Source of the DNA: an uncultured Clostridia bacterium
GTDB taxonomy: Bacteria > Bacillota > Clostridia > Oscillospirales > Ruminococcaceae
Length of the DNA: 38,930 nt
NCBI GenBank assembly: GCA_947624555.1
Contig: CANQKW010000013.1
Span: forward strand, 1-38,930
Direction of reading: 5' to 3'
The notes below the pieces were generated by a model, which had not been told where the DNA came from, ran no database searches, and saw only the letters and a program-made list of their open reading frames with translations. Both the position numbers and the translations under genes were made by a program. Positions 25,469 through 33,175 of the stretch are shown piece by piece. Position 1 is the first letter of the stretch. Each line of letters opens with the position of its first letter.

Positions 25469-26182
25469 TTAATCGGTTATTTCACCGTTTTTTACAATTT
25501 TGCCGTACTTCTCTTCAAGAAGAGCGTAATTTTCCACCACTGCCGTATGTGCCTTTGAGATAAGATCTCTTGCGTATCTGCTATGACGGACATCGGGAGG
25601 GCAAGCGCTCTCTATCGGCTGTCCGATATAGAACTTCTGCCTCATACCGAAGAAAAACCTGTAAGTACCGTAATTTGCGCAAGGTACTATCGGAATGCCC
25701 GTTTTCGCCGAAATCAAAGCCGCACCGGGCTTAAAGTCTTCTATTTTACCGCTCTTTGAAAGTCCGCCTTCGGGAAATATAATAAGCGAGCCGCCTCGGC
25801 TTATGATTTCTTCGGAGATTTTAAACCACTCTCCGTCAGCCTCGTCAAGAGCAATCGGTATACACCTGCATAGCGAGATGAGCTTGCCGACTTTCGGCTT
25901 GTCAAACCATTTTTTCGTGACAAGCACCCACGGCTTGTATCTGCCCAGAACCGCTCCGCAAAACGCTCCGTCAAAATGGTGCGTATGATTTGCGACAAAA
26001 ACGCAGGGCTTTTTTTTCAGGCTTTTTTTCAAAAATTTATCTGCATAAATTATTTTGGGACGAAAAAAAATATAAACCAAAAAGGTTATCAGCCCCTGAA
26101 AGATTTTTCCGCCAAAGCTTTGTTCCGACGGATTTTTCTTCAAAAAATCACTTCCCCAACGGATAAAACCGTCAAATATCAA
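25469..26182 (-). CDS. PlsC-like lysophospholipid acyltransferase
   Basis: A member of the 1-acyl-glycerol-3-phosphate acyltransferase superfamily that moves an acyl chain from ACP or CoA onto a lipid or other hydroxyl acceptor at the membrane. Motif I is VANHTHHFDGAF (His and Asp of the HX4D box), motif III is LIIFPEGGLSKSG, and motif IV region is IPIVPCANYG. An N-terminal hydrophobic helix (GLITFLVYIFFRP) anchors it. The frame opens at TTG 26182, which lies almost at the expected transcript start, so translation would be nearly leaderless. TTG 26143, with GGGGAAGTG before it, is a better alternative. As first gene of the operon it probably hands off the finished chain. Confidence 0.85.
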   Translation of the reverse strand: MIFDGFIRWGSDFLKKNPSEQSFGGKIFQGLITFLVYIFFRPKIIYADKFLKKSLKKKPCVFVANHTHHFDGAFCGAVLGRYKPWVLVTKKWFDKPKVGKLISLCRCIPIALDEADGEWFKISEEIISRGGSLIIFPEGGLSKSGKIEDFKPGAALISAKTGIPIVPCANYGTYRFFFGMRQKFYIGQPIESACPPDVRHSRYARDLISKAHTAVVENYALLEEKYGKIVKNGEITD

Positions 26183-26190
26183 CCTCTTTT

Positions 26191-26219
26191 ATTATACTAT
26201 TTTTGAGCGTTTTTTACAA
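26191..26219 (-). promoter_or_regulatory. Promoter of the ketosynthase (KS-CLF) operon
   Basis: On the minus strand TTGTAA (26219-26214) and an exact TATAAT (26196-26191) are 17 bases apart. It is placed directly before the acyltransferase gene, so all seven genes can be one transcript of about 6 kb. Confidence 0.75.
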
Positions 26220-26310
26220 TGGACAAATTATCGTTTTTAGGGAAATAAAGGACAAATTATAATAATTAGTTGCTTATTAACATTTTGTTTACATTTTTTC
26301 TCCGTTTTAA

Positions 26311-26340
26311 CGAACAAAACGCCGAAAGAATCGGCGTTCG
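26311..26340 (-). terminator. Terminator of the BofC-like gene
   Basis: ACGCCGA (26319-26325) pairs with TCGGCGT (26331-26337) around AAGAA, and outer CGAAC/GTTCG can extend it. On the minus strand it is followed by TTTTGTT. Confidence 0.7.
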
Positions 26341-26351
26341 TTGTGAAAATT

Positions 26352-26633
26352 TCAATTCTCCAAATCCAAATCTTCGATAAGCCTTGAAATTTCAGCCTCG
26401 GTTTTTAATCGAATGCCGTCCCTGAGAAGCTCTTTGTCGGCAGGATAAAGCGAATTGATAGGAGTTTTATAAACCGCCAGAGGTTCGCTTTCGTTTTCCT
26501 GAAAGAGGGCGATTTTTCCGTCATATTCACGAAGAACAAAATAAACCGAATCAGCGCTTGCACTGCACAGCGAAAGCGTCTGTGAAGTCAATAATGCGGC
26601 GGCAAATAAAGCAGGTTTTTTTAGCTTTGACAT
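26352..26633 (-). CDS. Small secreted or membrane-anchored protein with BofC C-terminal-like domain
   Basis: A 93-residue protein with an N-terminal signal (KLKKPALFAAALLTSQTLSL, about residues 3-22, with a possible signal peptidase site after CSASA). The mature part YFVLREYDGKIALFQENESE and ELLRDGIRLKTEAEISRLIE matches the small C-terminal domain of BofC, which in Bacillus inhibits SpoIVB protease signalling during sporulation. Stand-alone versions are common in clostridia and their role is unknown. ATG 26633 is preferred over TTG 26639 because AAAGGAGTG sits about 9 bases before it. It is monocistronic with its own terminator. Confidence 0.65.
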   Translation of the reverse strand: MSKLKKPALFAAALLTSQTLSLCSASADSVYFVLREYDGKIALFQENESEPLAVYKTPINSLYPADKELLRDGIRLKTEAEISRLIEDLDLEN

Positions 26634-26764
26634 ATGCAATCACTCCTTTTTGAGGTAATATCTGACGAAAATATTATCTGTCATGATTTGCAAAATATCC
26701 GCTTGATAAAAGGATTTTAAACGATTTCAACACGTTTTCAACAAATTTTACAAAATAAGCCTTT

Positions 26765-26959
26765 TCAGGTGCGGTTTCTTGGCTCCGGCGAAGCTGCATT
26801 CGGGAGAAAATCATAGGTTTCTTCGTAGCTTTCATACTCGTCTTCGGTCACGGGAGCAGCAGGTATAAGACCCGTGCAGTCCTGTCCGCTGGATACGTGC
26901 ATAAGCTGTTCCTCGTCGTTCGGGTCGGGATTATTTATCTCATCGGGATAGGGATACAT
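26765..26959 (-). CDS. Small acidic hypothetical protein
   Basis: A 64-residue acidic, proline-rich protein (MYPYPDEINNPDPNDEEQL, later EDEYESYEETYDFLP) with no hydrophobic helix and little predicted structure. No family is recognised. ATG 26959 with GAGGTG six bases upstream is the better start, and a GTG three codons earlier is less likely. It stands alone, facing away from secA. Confidence 0.55.
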   Translation of the reverse strand: MYPYPDEINNPDPNDEEQLMHVSSGQDCTGLIPAAPVTEDEYESYEETYDFLPNAASPEPRNRT

Positions 26960-27021
26960 TTTTTTCACCTCGCTTTCATGGGTTTACATCTATTATTGCC
27001 CAAAATAACGCTAAAATTCTG

Positions 27022-27050
27022 TTGACAAAAGCATAAAATTAGTGTATAAT
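27022..27050 (+). promoter_or_regulatory. Consensus promoter of secA
   Basis: TTGACA (27022-27027) and TATAAT (27045-27050) are both exact and 17 bases apart, giving a strong constitutive promoter 50 bases before the start codon. Confidence 0.85.
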
Positions 27051-27101
27051 ATATTTGTATGTTTTAATTTTTTGCAGTAGTTGAAAGAAAGGCAGAAAAT
27101 A

Positions 27102-29780
27102 ATGGGAATTATCAAATCAATCTTTGGAACGTATTCTTCAAGAGAATTGAAAAGAATTGAGCCTATCAAGCAGGCAGTGCTTGATTTAGAGCCTAAATAT
27201 CAGGCAATGAACGACAAGGAGCTGAAAAACCAGACAAATCTGCTAAAGGAGCGTCTTGCAAACGGAGAAACGCTTGACGATATTCTTCCCGATGCATTTG
27301 CGGTTTGCAGAGAGGCGTCAAGCAGAGTTATCGGCATAAAGCACTATCCCGTGCAGATTATAGGCGGTATCGTTCTTCATCAGGGAAGAATTGCAGAAAT
27401 GAGAACAGGCGAAGGAAAAACCTTTGTCGCAACCCTTCCTGCGTATCTTAATGCGCTTTCGGGAAAAGGCGTGCATATCGTTACCGTAAATGATTATCTT
27501 GCAAAACGCGACAGCGAGTGGATGTCAAAGGTTCATCGTTTTCTCGGACTTACGGTAGGACTTATCTCTCACGAGCTTGACAACGACCAGCGCCGTGCGG
27601 CTTATGCGTGCGATATTACCTATGCGACAAACAACGAGCTGGGATTTGATTATCTTCGTGATAATATGTGTATCTACAAAAAGGATCTGGTTCAGCGAGG
27701 ACATAATTTTGCAATTGTCGACGAGGTAGACTCGATACTGATAGACGAGGCAAGAACTCCGCTTATCATTTCGGGACGAGGCGACAGCTCAAGCGATCTG
27801 TATGAAAGAGCAGACAAATTCGCTAAAACTCTTAAAAAAGACGTTGTTGTTGAGGTCGATACAAAGGAAGAATATGATGACAAGTTTGACGGAGATTATC
27901 TTGTCGATGAGAAGTCAAAAACCTGCAACCTTCTTCCCAACGGCGTCGCAAAAGCAGAAAAATACTTCGGCGTTGAAAATCTTATGGATCCCGATAATAT
28001 GACCCTGCTCCACCACATCAATCAGGCGATACGTGCGAACGGTATTATGAAACTTGATGTCGATTACGTCATAAAAGACGGAGAAATCGTCATTGTAGAC
28101 GAGTTTACGGGACGTCTGATGTTCGGACGCCGCTACAATCAGGGACTTCACCAGGCAATAGAGGCAAAAGAAGGCGTTAAGGTAAACCACGAAAGCAAAA
28201 CGCTTGCAACTATTACATTCCAGAATTTTTTCAGACTTTACAATAAACTTTCGGGTATGACCGGTACGGCTATGACGGAAGAGGACGAATTCAGGCAGAT
28301 TTACTCTCTCGATGTTATCGAAATACCCACCAACAAGCCTGTTATCCGTATAGATAACCACGACAAAATATACAAGAACATCAACGGCAAACTTAAAGCC
28401 GTATGCGACCAGGTAGAGGAATGTCACAGAAAAGGACAGCCTGTTCTTGTGGGTACTGTCACTATCGAAAAATCCGAACAGCTTTCAAAGCTCCTCAAGG
28501 CAAGAGGCATAAAGCACGAGGTGCTCAATGCAAAGAACCACGAACGTGAGGCGGAAATCGTCGCTCAGGCAGGCAAAAAAGGTGCGGTGACCATTGCCAC
28601 GAATATGGCGGGACGAGGCACGGATATTAAGCTTGGCGGTAATGCCGAGTATCTTGCTATCGCTGAGATGAAAAAGCTCGGCTATTCCGAGGACCTTATA
28701 AGAGAGGCAACGGGATTTGCCGAAACAGACAGCGAGGAGATTATTTCTGCAAGAGAAAAGTATCAGGAGCTAAACAAGAAATACGAAGAGAAAATTTCTC
28801 CCGAGGCAAACGAAGTGCGTAATATAGGCGGACTTTATATCATAGGTACGGAGCGTCACGAGTCAAGACGTATAGATAATCAGCTCAGAGGACGTTCGGG
28901 CCGTCAGGGCGACCCCGGAGAAAGCTGTTTCTTTATCTCAATGGAAGATGACCTTATGAGGCTGTTCGGCGGCGAAAGAGTACAGCGGCTTATGGAAACT
29001 ATGAATTTCGACGAGGATACTCCGATTGCCGCAGGATTTCTCACTCACGCTATCGAAAGCGCCCAGATGAAGATAGAGGGCAACAACTTCGCTATGCGTA
29101 AGCACGTTCTTGATTACGACGACGTTATGTCGCAAATGCGCCAGACTATCTACTCGCAGAGAAAGAAGGTGCTGGACGGCGAAAATATCCGTGATAATGT
29201 TATTCAGATGATGAATCAGGATATTGAAGAGAACGTAAAGACCTACTGCTCGGACGATATTGCGGATAACTGGAATCTTGACGGACTTCGTTCGCATTAT
29301 ATGAATTTGTTCGTTATGGACCTTGATTTGCGTTATACTACCGATGAGCTTAACAATCTTACACAGAAGGATATTATAGACTTTATTCAGGGCAGAGGCA
29401 ATATGATCTACAATATGCGTGAGCAGGATATGGGTTCGGATAATATGCGTGAGGTCGAGCGTGTTTGTCTGCTGAAAACCGTTGATAAGTACTGGATGGA
29501 TCATATTGACGCTATGGACGAGCTGAAAAACGGTATCGGTCTGCGAGGTTATGCTCAGAGAAATCCTGTCGAGGAGTACCGCTTTGAGGGATTTAATATG
29601 TTCGACGAGATGATAGCGGCTATCCGTGAGGAAACAGTAAGACTGGTTCTGACTATTCCTATCCGTGTCGAGCCGCCTCAGCGTGAACGTGTTATGAATC
29701 CCGACGCTCCGAATGCAGGGGCAAACGTTCCTTACCGTTCCGAAAGAAGAGCGGCAAAGAAATCAAAAAGCAGAAAATAA
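27102..29780 (+). CDS. secA: Preprotein translocase ATPase SecA
   Basis: SecA drives unfolded preproteins through SecYEG with ATP. The protein has 892 residues from ATG 27102 (GAAAGG upstream). Walker A is MRTGEGKTFVA, Walker B with DEVD is AIVDEVDSILIDEARTPL, and the second nucleotide domain has TNMAGRGTDIKLGG and QLRGRSGRQGDPGES. The preprotein cross-linking domain and helical scaffold follow in the normal order. The C-terminus ends in SERRAAKKSKSRK, with no zinc-binding CxCxSGxxYKKCC motif, so the SEC-C finger that binds SecB or ribosomes in many bacteria is missing. An in-frame TTG seven codons upstream (27081) is less likely. It is monocistronic with a terminator. Confidence 0.97.
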   Translation: MGIIKSIFGTYSSRELKRIEPIKQAVLDLEPKYQAMNDKELKNQTNLLKERLANGETLDDILPDAFAVCREASSRVIGIKHYPVQIIGGIVLHQGRIAEMRTGEGKTFVATLPAYLNALSGKGVHIVTVNDYLAKRDSEWMSKVHRFLGLTVGLISHELDNDQRRAAYACDITYATNNELGFDYLRDNMCIYKKDLVQRGHNFAIVDEVDSILIDEARTPLIISGRGDSSSDLYERADKFAKTLKKDVVVEVDTKEEYDDKFDGDYLVDEKSKTCNLLPNGVAKAEKYFGVENLMDPDNMTLLHHINQAIRANGIMKLDVDYVIKDGEIVIVDEFTGRLMFGRRYNQGLHQAIEAKEGVKVNHESKTLATITFQNFFRLYNKLSGMTGTAMTEEDEFRQIYSLDVIEIPTNKPVIRIDNHDKIYKNINGKLKAVCDQVEECHRKGQPVLVGTVTIEKSEQLSKLLKARGIKHEVLNAKNHEREAEIVAQAGKKGAVTIATNMAGRGTDIKLGGNAEYLAIAEMKKLGYSEDLIREATGFAETDSEEIISAREKYQELNKKYEEKISPEANEVRNIGGLYIIGTERHESRRIDNQLRGRSGRQGDPGESCFFISMEDDLMRLFGGERVQRLMETMNFDEDTPIAAGFLTHAIESAQMKIEGNNFAMRKHVLDYDDVMSQMRQTIYSQRKKVLDGENIRDNVIQMMNQDIEENVKTYCSDDIADNWNLDGLRSHYMNLFVMDLDLRYTTDELNNLTQKDIIDFIQGRGNMIYNMREQDMGSDNMREVERVCLLKTVDKYWMDHIDAMDELKNGIGLRGYAQRNPVEEYRFEGFNMFDEMIAAIREETVRLVLTIPIRVEPPQRERVMNPDAPNAGANVPYRSERRAAKKSKSRK

Positions 29781-29806
29781 GGCGTTCCCGACAGCCTTGC
29801 AAATCA

Positions 29807-29839
29807 CAAAAAAAGCTCCGCTTTTGACGGAGCTTTTTG
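29807..29839 (+). terminator. Terminator of secA (first copy)
   Basis: AAAAAGCTCCG pairs with CGGAGCTTTTT around CTTTTGA (29810-29838). The 25-base core is repeated almost exactly at 29958-29982. Confidence 0.85.
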
Positions 29840-29955
29840 GCTGTATAAACTCTCAGACTGTCGAGAAAACCTTAGATGCTAGAAAGCGTTACTGCAACTA
29901 GCCTTTGTGGCTGTTGCAGTGACGCTGACGACGCAGATAAGGCTTTATCGGCAGT
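29840..29955. repeat. Structured element between two copies of one terminator
   Basis: A sequence of about 115 bases with a very stable hairpin: GCGTTACTGCAAC (29886-29898) pairs with GTTGCAGTGACGC (29913-29925), and AGCC/GGCT extend it around the loop TTTGT, with one T bulge and one G-T pair. Outer CCTTA (29870-29874) and TAAGG (29938-29942) can enclose it. No ORF is supported. It may be a miniature mobile element or a small structured RNA. Confidence 0.5.
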
Positions 29956-29957
29956 AT

Positions 29958-29990
29958 GAAAGCTCCGCTTTTGACGGAGCTTTCTTTTTT
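29958..29990. terminator. Second terminator copy, between secA and khpA
   Basis: GAAAGCTCCG pairs with CGGAGCTTTC around CTTTTGA, followed by TTTTTT. On the minus strand the same stem may end the khpA transcript, whose stop lies at 30007. Confidence 0.75.
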
Positions 29991-30006
29991 TCCTTAAAAT
30001 CAATTA

Positions 30007-30243
30007 TCAGTCGATTTCAACGGAAATCTTCTCGTTCACACGAACAGCACCTGCACGCATAACCGTGCGGATAGATTTGGCAATTCTGCCCTGTTTTCCA
30101 ATTACTCTGCCCATATCGTCGGGACCAACGTGGAGGTGATAAACCACAACGTCCTCTTCATTGGGAGCGTCAACCGTAACTTCAACGGCAGACTTGTCCT
30201 CTACCAGAGCAGCAGCTATTGTAATAAGAAGTTCCTTTAACAT
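30007..30243 (-). CDS. khpA: KH-domain RNA-binding protein KhpA
   Basis: A 78-residue single KH domain with the GxxG loop as VIGKQGRIAKSIRTV. KhpA with its partner KhpB (EloR/Jag) binds many small RNAs and mRNAs in Firmicutes and affects cell elongation. Its place directly after rpsP is the classic order (ffh-rpsP-khpA-rimM-trmD), but here rimM and trmD do not follow and the unit ends at a terminator. The start is ATG 30243 with GGAAGGGAAAGTTT upstream. Length is normal for the family. Confidence 0.92.
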   Translation of the reverse strand: MLKELLITIAAALVEDKSAVEVTVDAPNEEDVVVYHLHVGPDDMGRVIGKQGRIAKSIRTVMRAGAVRVNEKISVEID

Positions 30244-30299
30244 AAACTTTCCCTTCCGTAGGTTAATTGTCTGAACAAAAAACCATACCCTGAAAATAA

Positions 30300-30530
30300 T
30301 TAGCCCTTCAACAGTCTTTTAACTGTATCGGTGGGCTGAGCGCCTTTTTTGATCCAAGCGTCTGCTTTTTCCTTGTCGATGTTTACAACAACGGGTTCCT
30401 TTGTGGGATCATAATATCCTATTTCCTCGATAAAACGACCGTCACGGGGGAAACGAGAGTCAGCAACAACAACACGATAGAACGGAGCTTTCTTAGCGCC
30501 CATTCTTCTGAGTCTGATTTTTACTGCCAT
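30300..30530 (-). CDS. rpsP: 30S ribosomal protein S16
   Basis: A 76-residue S16, which stabilises the 5' domain of 16S rRNA during 30S assembly. The N-terminus [20 protein letters not shown] and the phrase [16 protein letters not shown] are diagnostic, and [16 protein letters not shown] closes it. The start has a ribosome binding site (AAAGGAG) eight bases upstream. It lies 104 bases after ffh in the same direction and is followed by khpA after 56 bases. Confidence 0.97.
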   Translation of the reverse strand: MAVKIRLRRMGAKKAPFYRVVVADSRFPRDGRFIEEIGYYDPTKEPVVVNIDKEKADAWIKKGAQPTDTVKRLLKG

Positions 30531-30633
30531 CGGATTATACTCCTTTCAATAATCATTATATAAAATCAGGTAAAACCTGTTTTATGCGAAAATATTTCTC
30601 ATATTTTGCAAAAACCCTGCTTATCGGCGCAAA

Positions 30634-31983
30634 TCACATCGGAAAACCGCCCATATTCATCGGGAATTTCGGCAAACGCCTTTTCTTGCCTTTTCCCGTA
30701 AAGCCCATCTGTTTCATAACCTTCTGCATCTGCTCAAACTGCTTTAAAAGCTGATTTACTTCTTCAACGGACGTGCCTGAACCTGCGGCAATTCGGCGCT
30801 TTCTCTTTGCATCTATTATTGACGGCTTTTCACGCTCACGCTTTGTCATTGAGGTAATAATTGCCTTTGTGTGCGGCATTTTCTTCTCGTCAATGTCCTC
30901 GTCCTTGACCTTTCCCGCAACGCCCGGTATCATATTGAGCAGGCTTTTGATATTGCCCATTTTTTCTATCTGCACAAACTGAGCGTACAAATCGTTAAGG
31001 TCAAACTTGTTTTCTTCGAGCTTTTTGACGGTTTTTTCAGCCTCTTTTTCGTCAAAAGTGGCTTTTGCCTTATCAATGAGTGTAAGCACATCGCCCATTC
31101 CGAGTATTCTCGACGCCATTCTGTCGGGATAAAACGGCTCTATATCGTCGGGTTTTTCGCCTATTCCGGCAAACTTTACGGGCTTGCCCGTTATAGCGAG
31201 AACCGTAAGCGCAGCACCGCCTCTTGTATCTCCGTCAAGCTTTGTCAGAATAACGCCCGTTATATCAAGAGCATCATTAAAGCTCTGTGCAACGTTTACT
31301 GCGTCCTGACCCGTCATAGAGTCGACTACAAGCAGAATTTCATTCGGTGAAGTTTCTGCCTTGATTTTTTTCAGCTCGTCCATGAGCGTTTCGTCAATAT
31401 GCAAACGTCCTGCCGTATCAAGCAAAACCGTGTCAAATCCCTGATCTTTTGAATATTTAACGCCGTGCTTTGCAATCTCAACGGGATCTCCCAAACGCTC
31501 TTCATAAACGTGTGCGCCTACCTTTTCGCCCACGATTTTCAACTGGTCGATAGCCGCAGGACGGTAAACGTCGCAGGCAACCAAAAGCGGTCTGCGGTTT
31601 TGTGCCATAAGCCACTTGGCAAGCTTTGCACAATGTGTCGTTTTACCTGCGCCCTGAAGTCCGCACATCATAATCACGCAAGGCGGTTTTGACGGAAAAT
31701 CAAGCTTTGCCGTGGTATTTCCCATAAGCTCGATAAGCTCGAAACGGACTATATCAATAACCTGCTGTGCAGGAGTAAGGCTTTCCATAACCTTTGCGCC
31801 CAACGCCTTTTCGCTTACTTTATTTACGAAATCCTTTGCGACCTTAAAGCTCACGTCTGCGTCAAGAAGTGCTATTCTGACCTCACGCATTGCGTCCTTT
31901 ATATCCTTTTCGGTAAGCTTTCCGTGACCTTTCAGCTTACTGAAAACCGCATTTAGCTTTGACGACAATCCCTCAAAAGCCAC
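30634..31983 (-). CDS. ffh: Signal recognition particle protein Ffh
   Basis: Ffh binds 4.5S/6S RNA and signal sequences and targets nascent membrane proteins to SecYEG through FtsY. The 449-residue protein has the N-terminal helical bundle, the G domain with GLQGAGKTTHCAKLA, DVYRPAAIDQLK, LLDTAGRLHID and TKLDGDTRGGAAL, and the Met-rich M domain containing RIAAGSGTSVEEVNQLLKQF and ending KFPMNMGGFPM. The start is GTG 31983 with AAGGGGGTG upstream. It follows ylxM by 12 bases, the usual pairing in Firmicutes. Confidence 0.97.
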   Translation of the reverse strand: MAFEGLSSKLNAVFSKLKGHGKLTEKDIKDAMREVRIALLDADVSFKVAKDFVNKVSEKALGAKVMESLTPAQQVIDIVRFELIELMGNTTAKLDFPSKPPCVIMMCGLQGAGKTTHCAKLAKWLMAQNRRPLLVACDVYRPAAIDQLKIVGEKVGAHVYEERLGDPVEIAKHGVKYSKDQGFDTVLLDTAGRLHIDETLMDELKKIKAETSPNEILLVVDSMTGQDAVNVAQSFNDALDITGVILTKLDGDTRGGAALTVLAITGKPVKFAGIGEKPDDIEPFYPDRMASRILGMGDVLTLIDKAKATFDEKEAEKTVKKLEENKFDLNDLYAQFVQIEKMGNIKSLLNMIPGVAGKVKDEDIDEKKMPHTKAIITSMTKREREKPSIIDAKRKRRIAAGSGTSVEEVNQLLKQFEQMQKVMKQMGFTGKGKKRRLPKFPMNMGGFPM

Positions 31984-31995
31984 AACAACACCCCC

Positions 31996-32337
31996 TTATA
32001 TCAGCTTTTCCATTTCATCAATGATACCCGACAGCCTTGCAAGCCGCTCGTCGGGAAAATCTCTGCTTATCTGCTCTATAAGAGCCTTTGCCTCGCCGAT
32101 TTTCTTATTCCCTGCCGCCAGCCTTTCAGCGTTTCCGAGAACTTTCTCCAACTCCAACAGCTTTTTTTCGCCGTTTCTCTGAGCCTCGTTTACCGACTGT
32201 CTTGAAACTCCGCCCATTTCCTCTGCTATTTCCGACAGCGACAAATCGGAATTATATTTCATATCGAGAGCCTCTCGCTGAGTTTTTGAAAGCAGCTCTC
32301 CGTAAATATCCAAAAGCAGCACCAAATTACCGTTCAT
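31996..32337 (-). CDS. ylxM: YlxM-family DNA/RNA-binding regulator of SRP genes
   Basis: A 113-residue helix-turn-helix protein (UPF0122). The N-terminus LLDIYGELLSKTQREALDMK followed by YNSDLSLSEIAEEMGGVSRQ is a sigma-70 region 4-like HTH. The usual C-terminal helix is longer and more divergent than in Bacillus YlxM (QRNGEKKLLELEKVLGNAER). Relatives interact with Ffh and tune SRP formation. It is the first gene of the ylxM-ffh-rpsP-khpA unit, behind a perfect promoter. Confidence 0.88.
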   Translation of the reverse strand: MNGNLVLLLDIYGELLSKTQREALDMKYNSDLSLSEIAEEMGGVSRQSVNEAQRNGEKKLLELEKVLGNAERLAAGNKKIGEAKALIEQISRDFPDERLARLSGIIDEMEKLI

Positions 32338-32428
32338 AAATAAAATCTAACCGCAAATTATGCGCCGAGATATGAAAAAATCTTCCCGGCGTACTGTAAA
32401 TACAAATATCTTTACACCAACAAAGGTT

Positions 32429-32457
32429 ATTATAACAGATATTCTTCCTTTTGTCAA
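32429..32457 (-). promoter_or_regulatory. Consensus promoter of the ylxM-ffh operon
   Basis: On the minus strand TTGACA (32457-32452) and TATAAT (32434-32429) are exact and 17 bases apart, with TG before the -10. A leader hairpin GCCGGGAAGA/TCTCGGC (about 32363-32390) lies between it and ylxM. Confidence 0.85.
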
Positions 32458-32497
32458 GGGGAATTTTTAAATTTTCTTAATTTTTTGAAAAAACCGC

Positions 32498-32525
32498 TTT
32501 TCAAAATGCTTTTTATATGGTATAA
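32498..32525 (+). promoter_or_regulatory. Promoter of the 32557 gene
   Basis: An exact TATAAT (32520-32525) is preceded by TTTTCA (32498-32503) at 16 bases. It may serve the unit of the membrane protein, lepA and hemW. Confidence 0.5.
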
Positions 32526-32556
32526 TCAAATTGTGTGTATTATAGAAAGGAATAAT

Positions 32557-33171
32557 ATGAGTAAATTCAAGAAAATTTTTTTAAAAATTCTTCCTATGCT
32601 GATAGTAGTCGTATCAACGGGAATTTTTGCTTTGGCGATAAAGCTTGTCGTGGGCGCTTTTTATGAGCCTCGTGATACTGTTTATCAAAAGGAATACGGC
32701 GAGGAGAAATTTGTGGTGGTACAATGCTACCAAAATCCCGCAAGCCACTATTATGTATATTCTGAAGATTACTCCTATGACGAGAGCGAATATACTAAAA
32801 TTGCGTCAGAACACGATAAAACTCACGCAAAAGGCAAGCCGCTTGCCATTTTCACGCTGAATGAAACTCCTGTCGTTATGGAAAAAACGGTTGTGAAAAC
32901 GCTGTTTAAAGGAAACGGGCTTGACGTATATCAATTCGGAGAGTTTATACTGTACCGTCTTGAGGGAGAATACGGCGTTTTTGCTCCTTTAAGAGAATAC
33001 AAGGAGTCCGCTACAAAGCGCAAAAACGACCTTTACGTTGTACGGCAGCTTATGAAGAATGAACGCTGGAAGAATTTCGACCTGCCGAGCTGGGAAACTG
33101 AAAAGGATTTTCTCAATAATCTTGAAAAAATCGAATGGTATCTTGACGCTGAATATATGGAGGATAACTGA
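32557..33171 (+). CDS. Membrane-anchored hypothetical protein
   Basis: A 204-residue protein with one N-terminal membrane helix ([20 protein letters not shown], about residues 11-30) and a soluble, tyrosine-rich remainder that should lie outside the cell. The soluble part alternates strands and charged turns ([20 protein letters not shown]) and ends acidic ([12 protein letters not shown]). No family is recognised. ATG 32557 with GAAAGGAATA upstream is preferred to an in-frame start 24 codons earlier that overlaps the promoter. Its stop lies 4 bases before the lepA start, so it is probably co-transcribed with lepA and hemW. Confidence 0.65.
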   Translation: MSKFKKIFLKILPMLIVVVSTGIFALAIKLVVGAFYEPRDTVYQKEYGEEKFVVVQCYQNPASHYYVYSEDYSYDESEYTKIASEHDKTHAKGKPLAIFTLNETPVVMEKTVVKTLFKGNGLDVYQFGEFILYRLEGEYGVFAPLREYKESATKRKNDLYVVRQLMKNERWKNFDLPSWETEKDFLNNLEKIEWYLDAEYMEDN

Positions 33172-33175
33172 CCGA

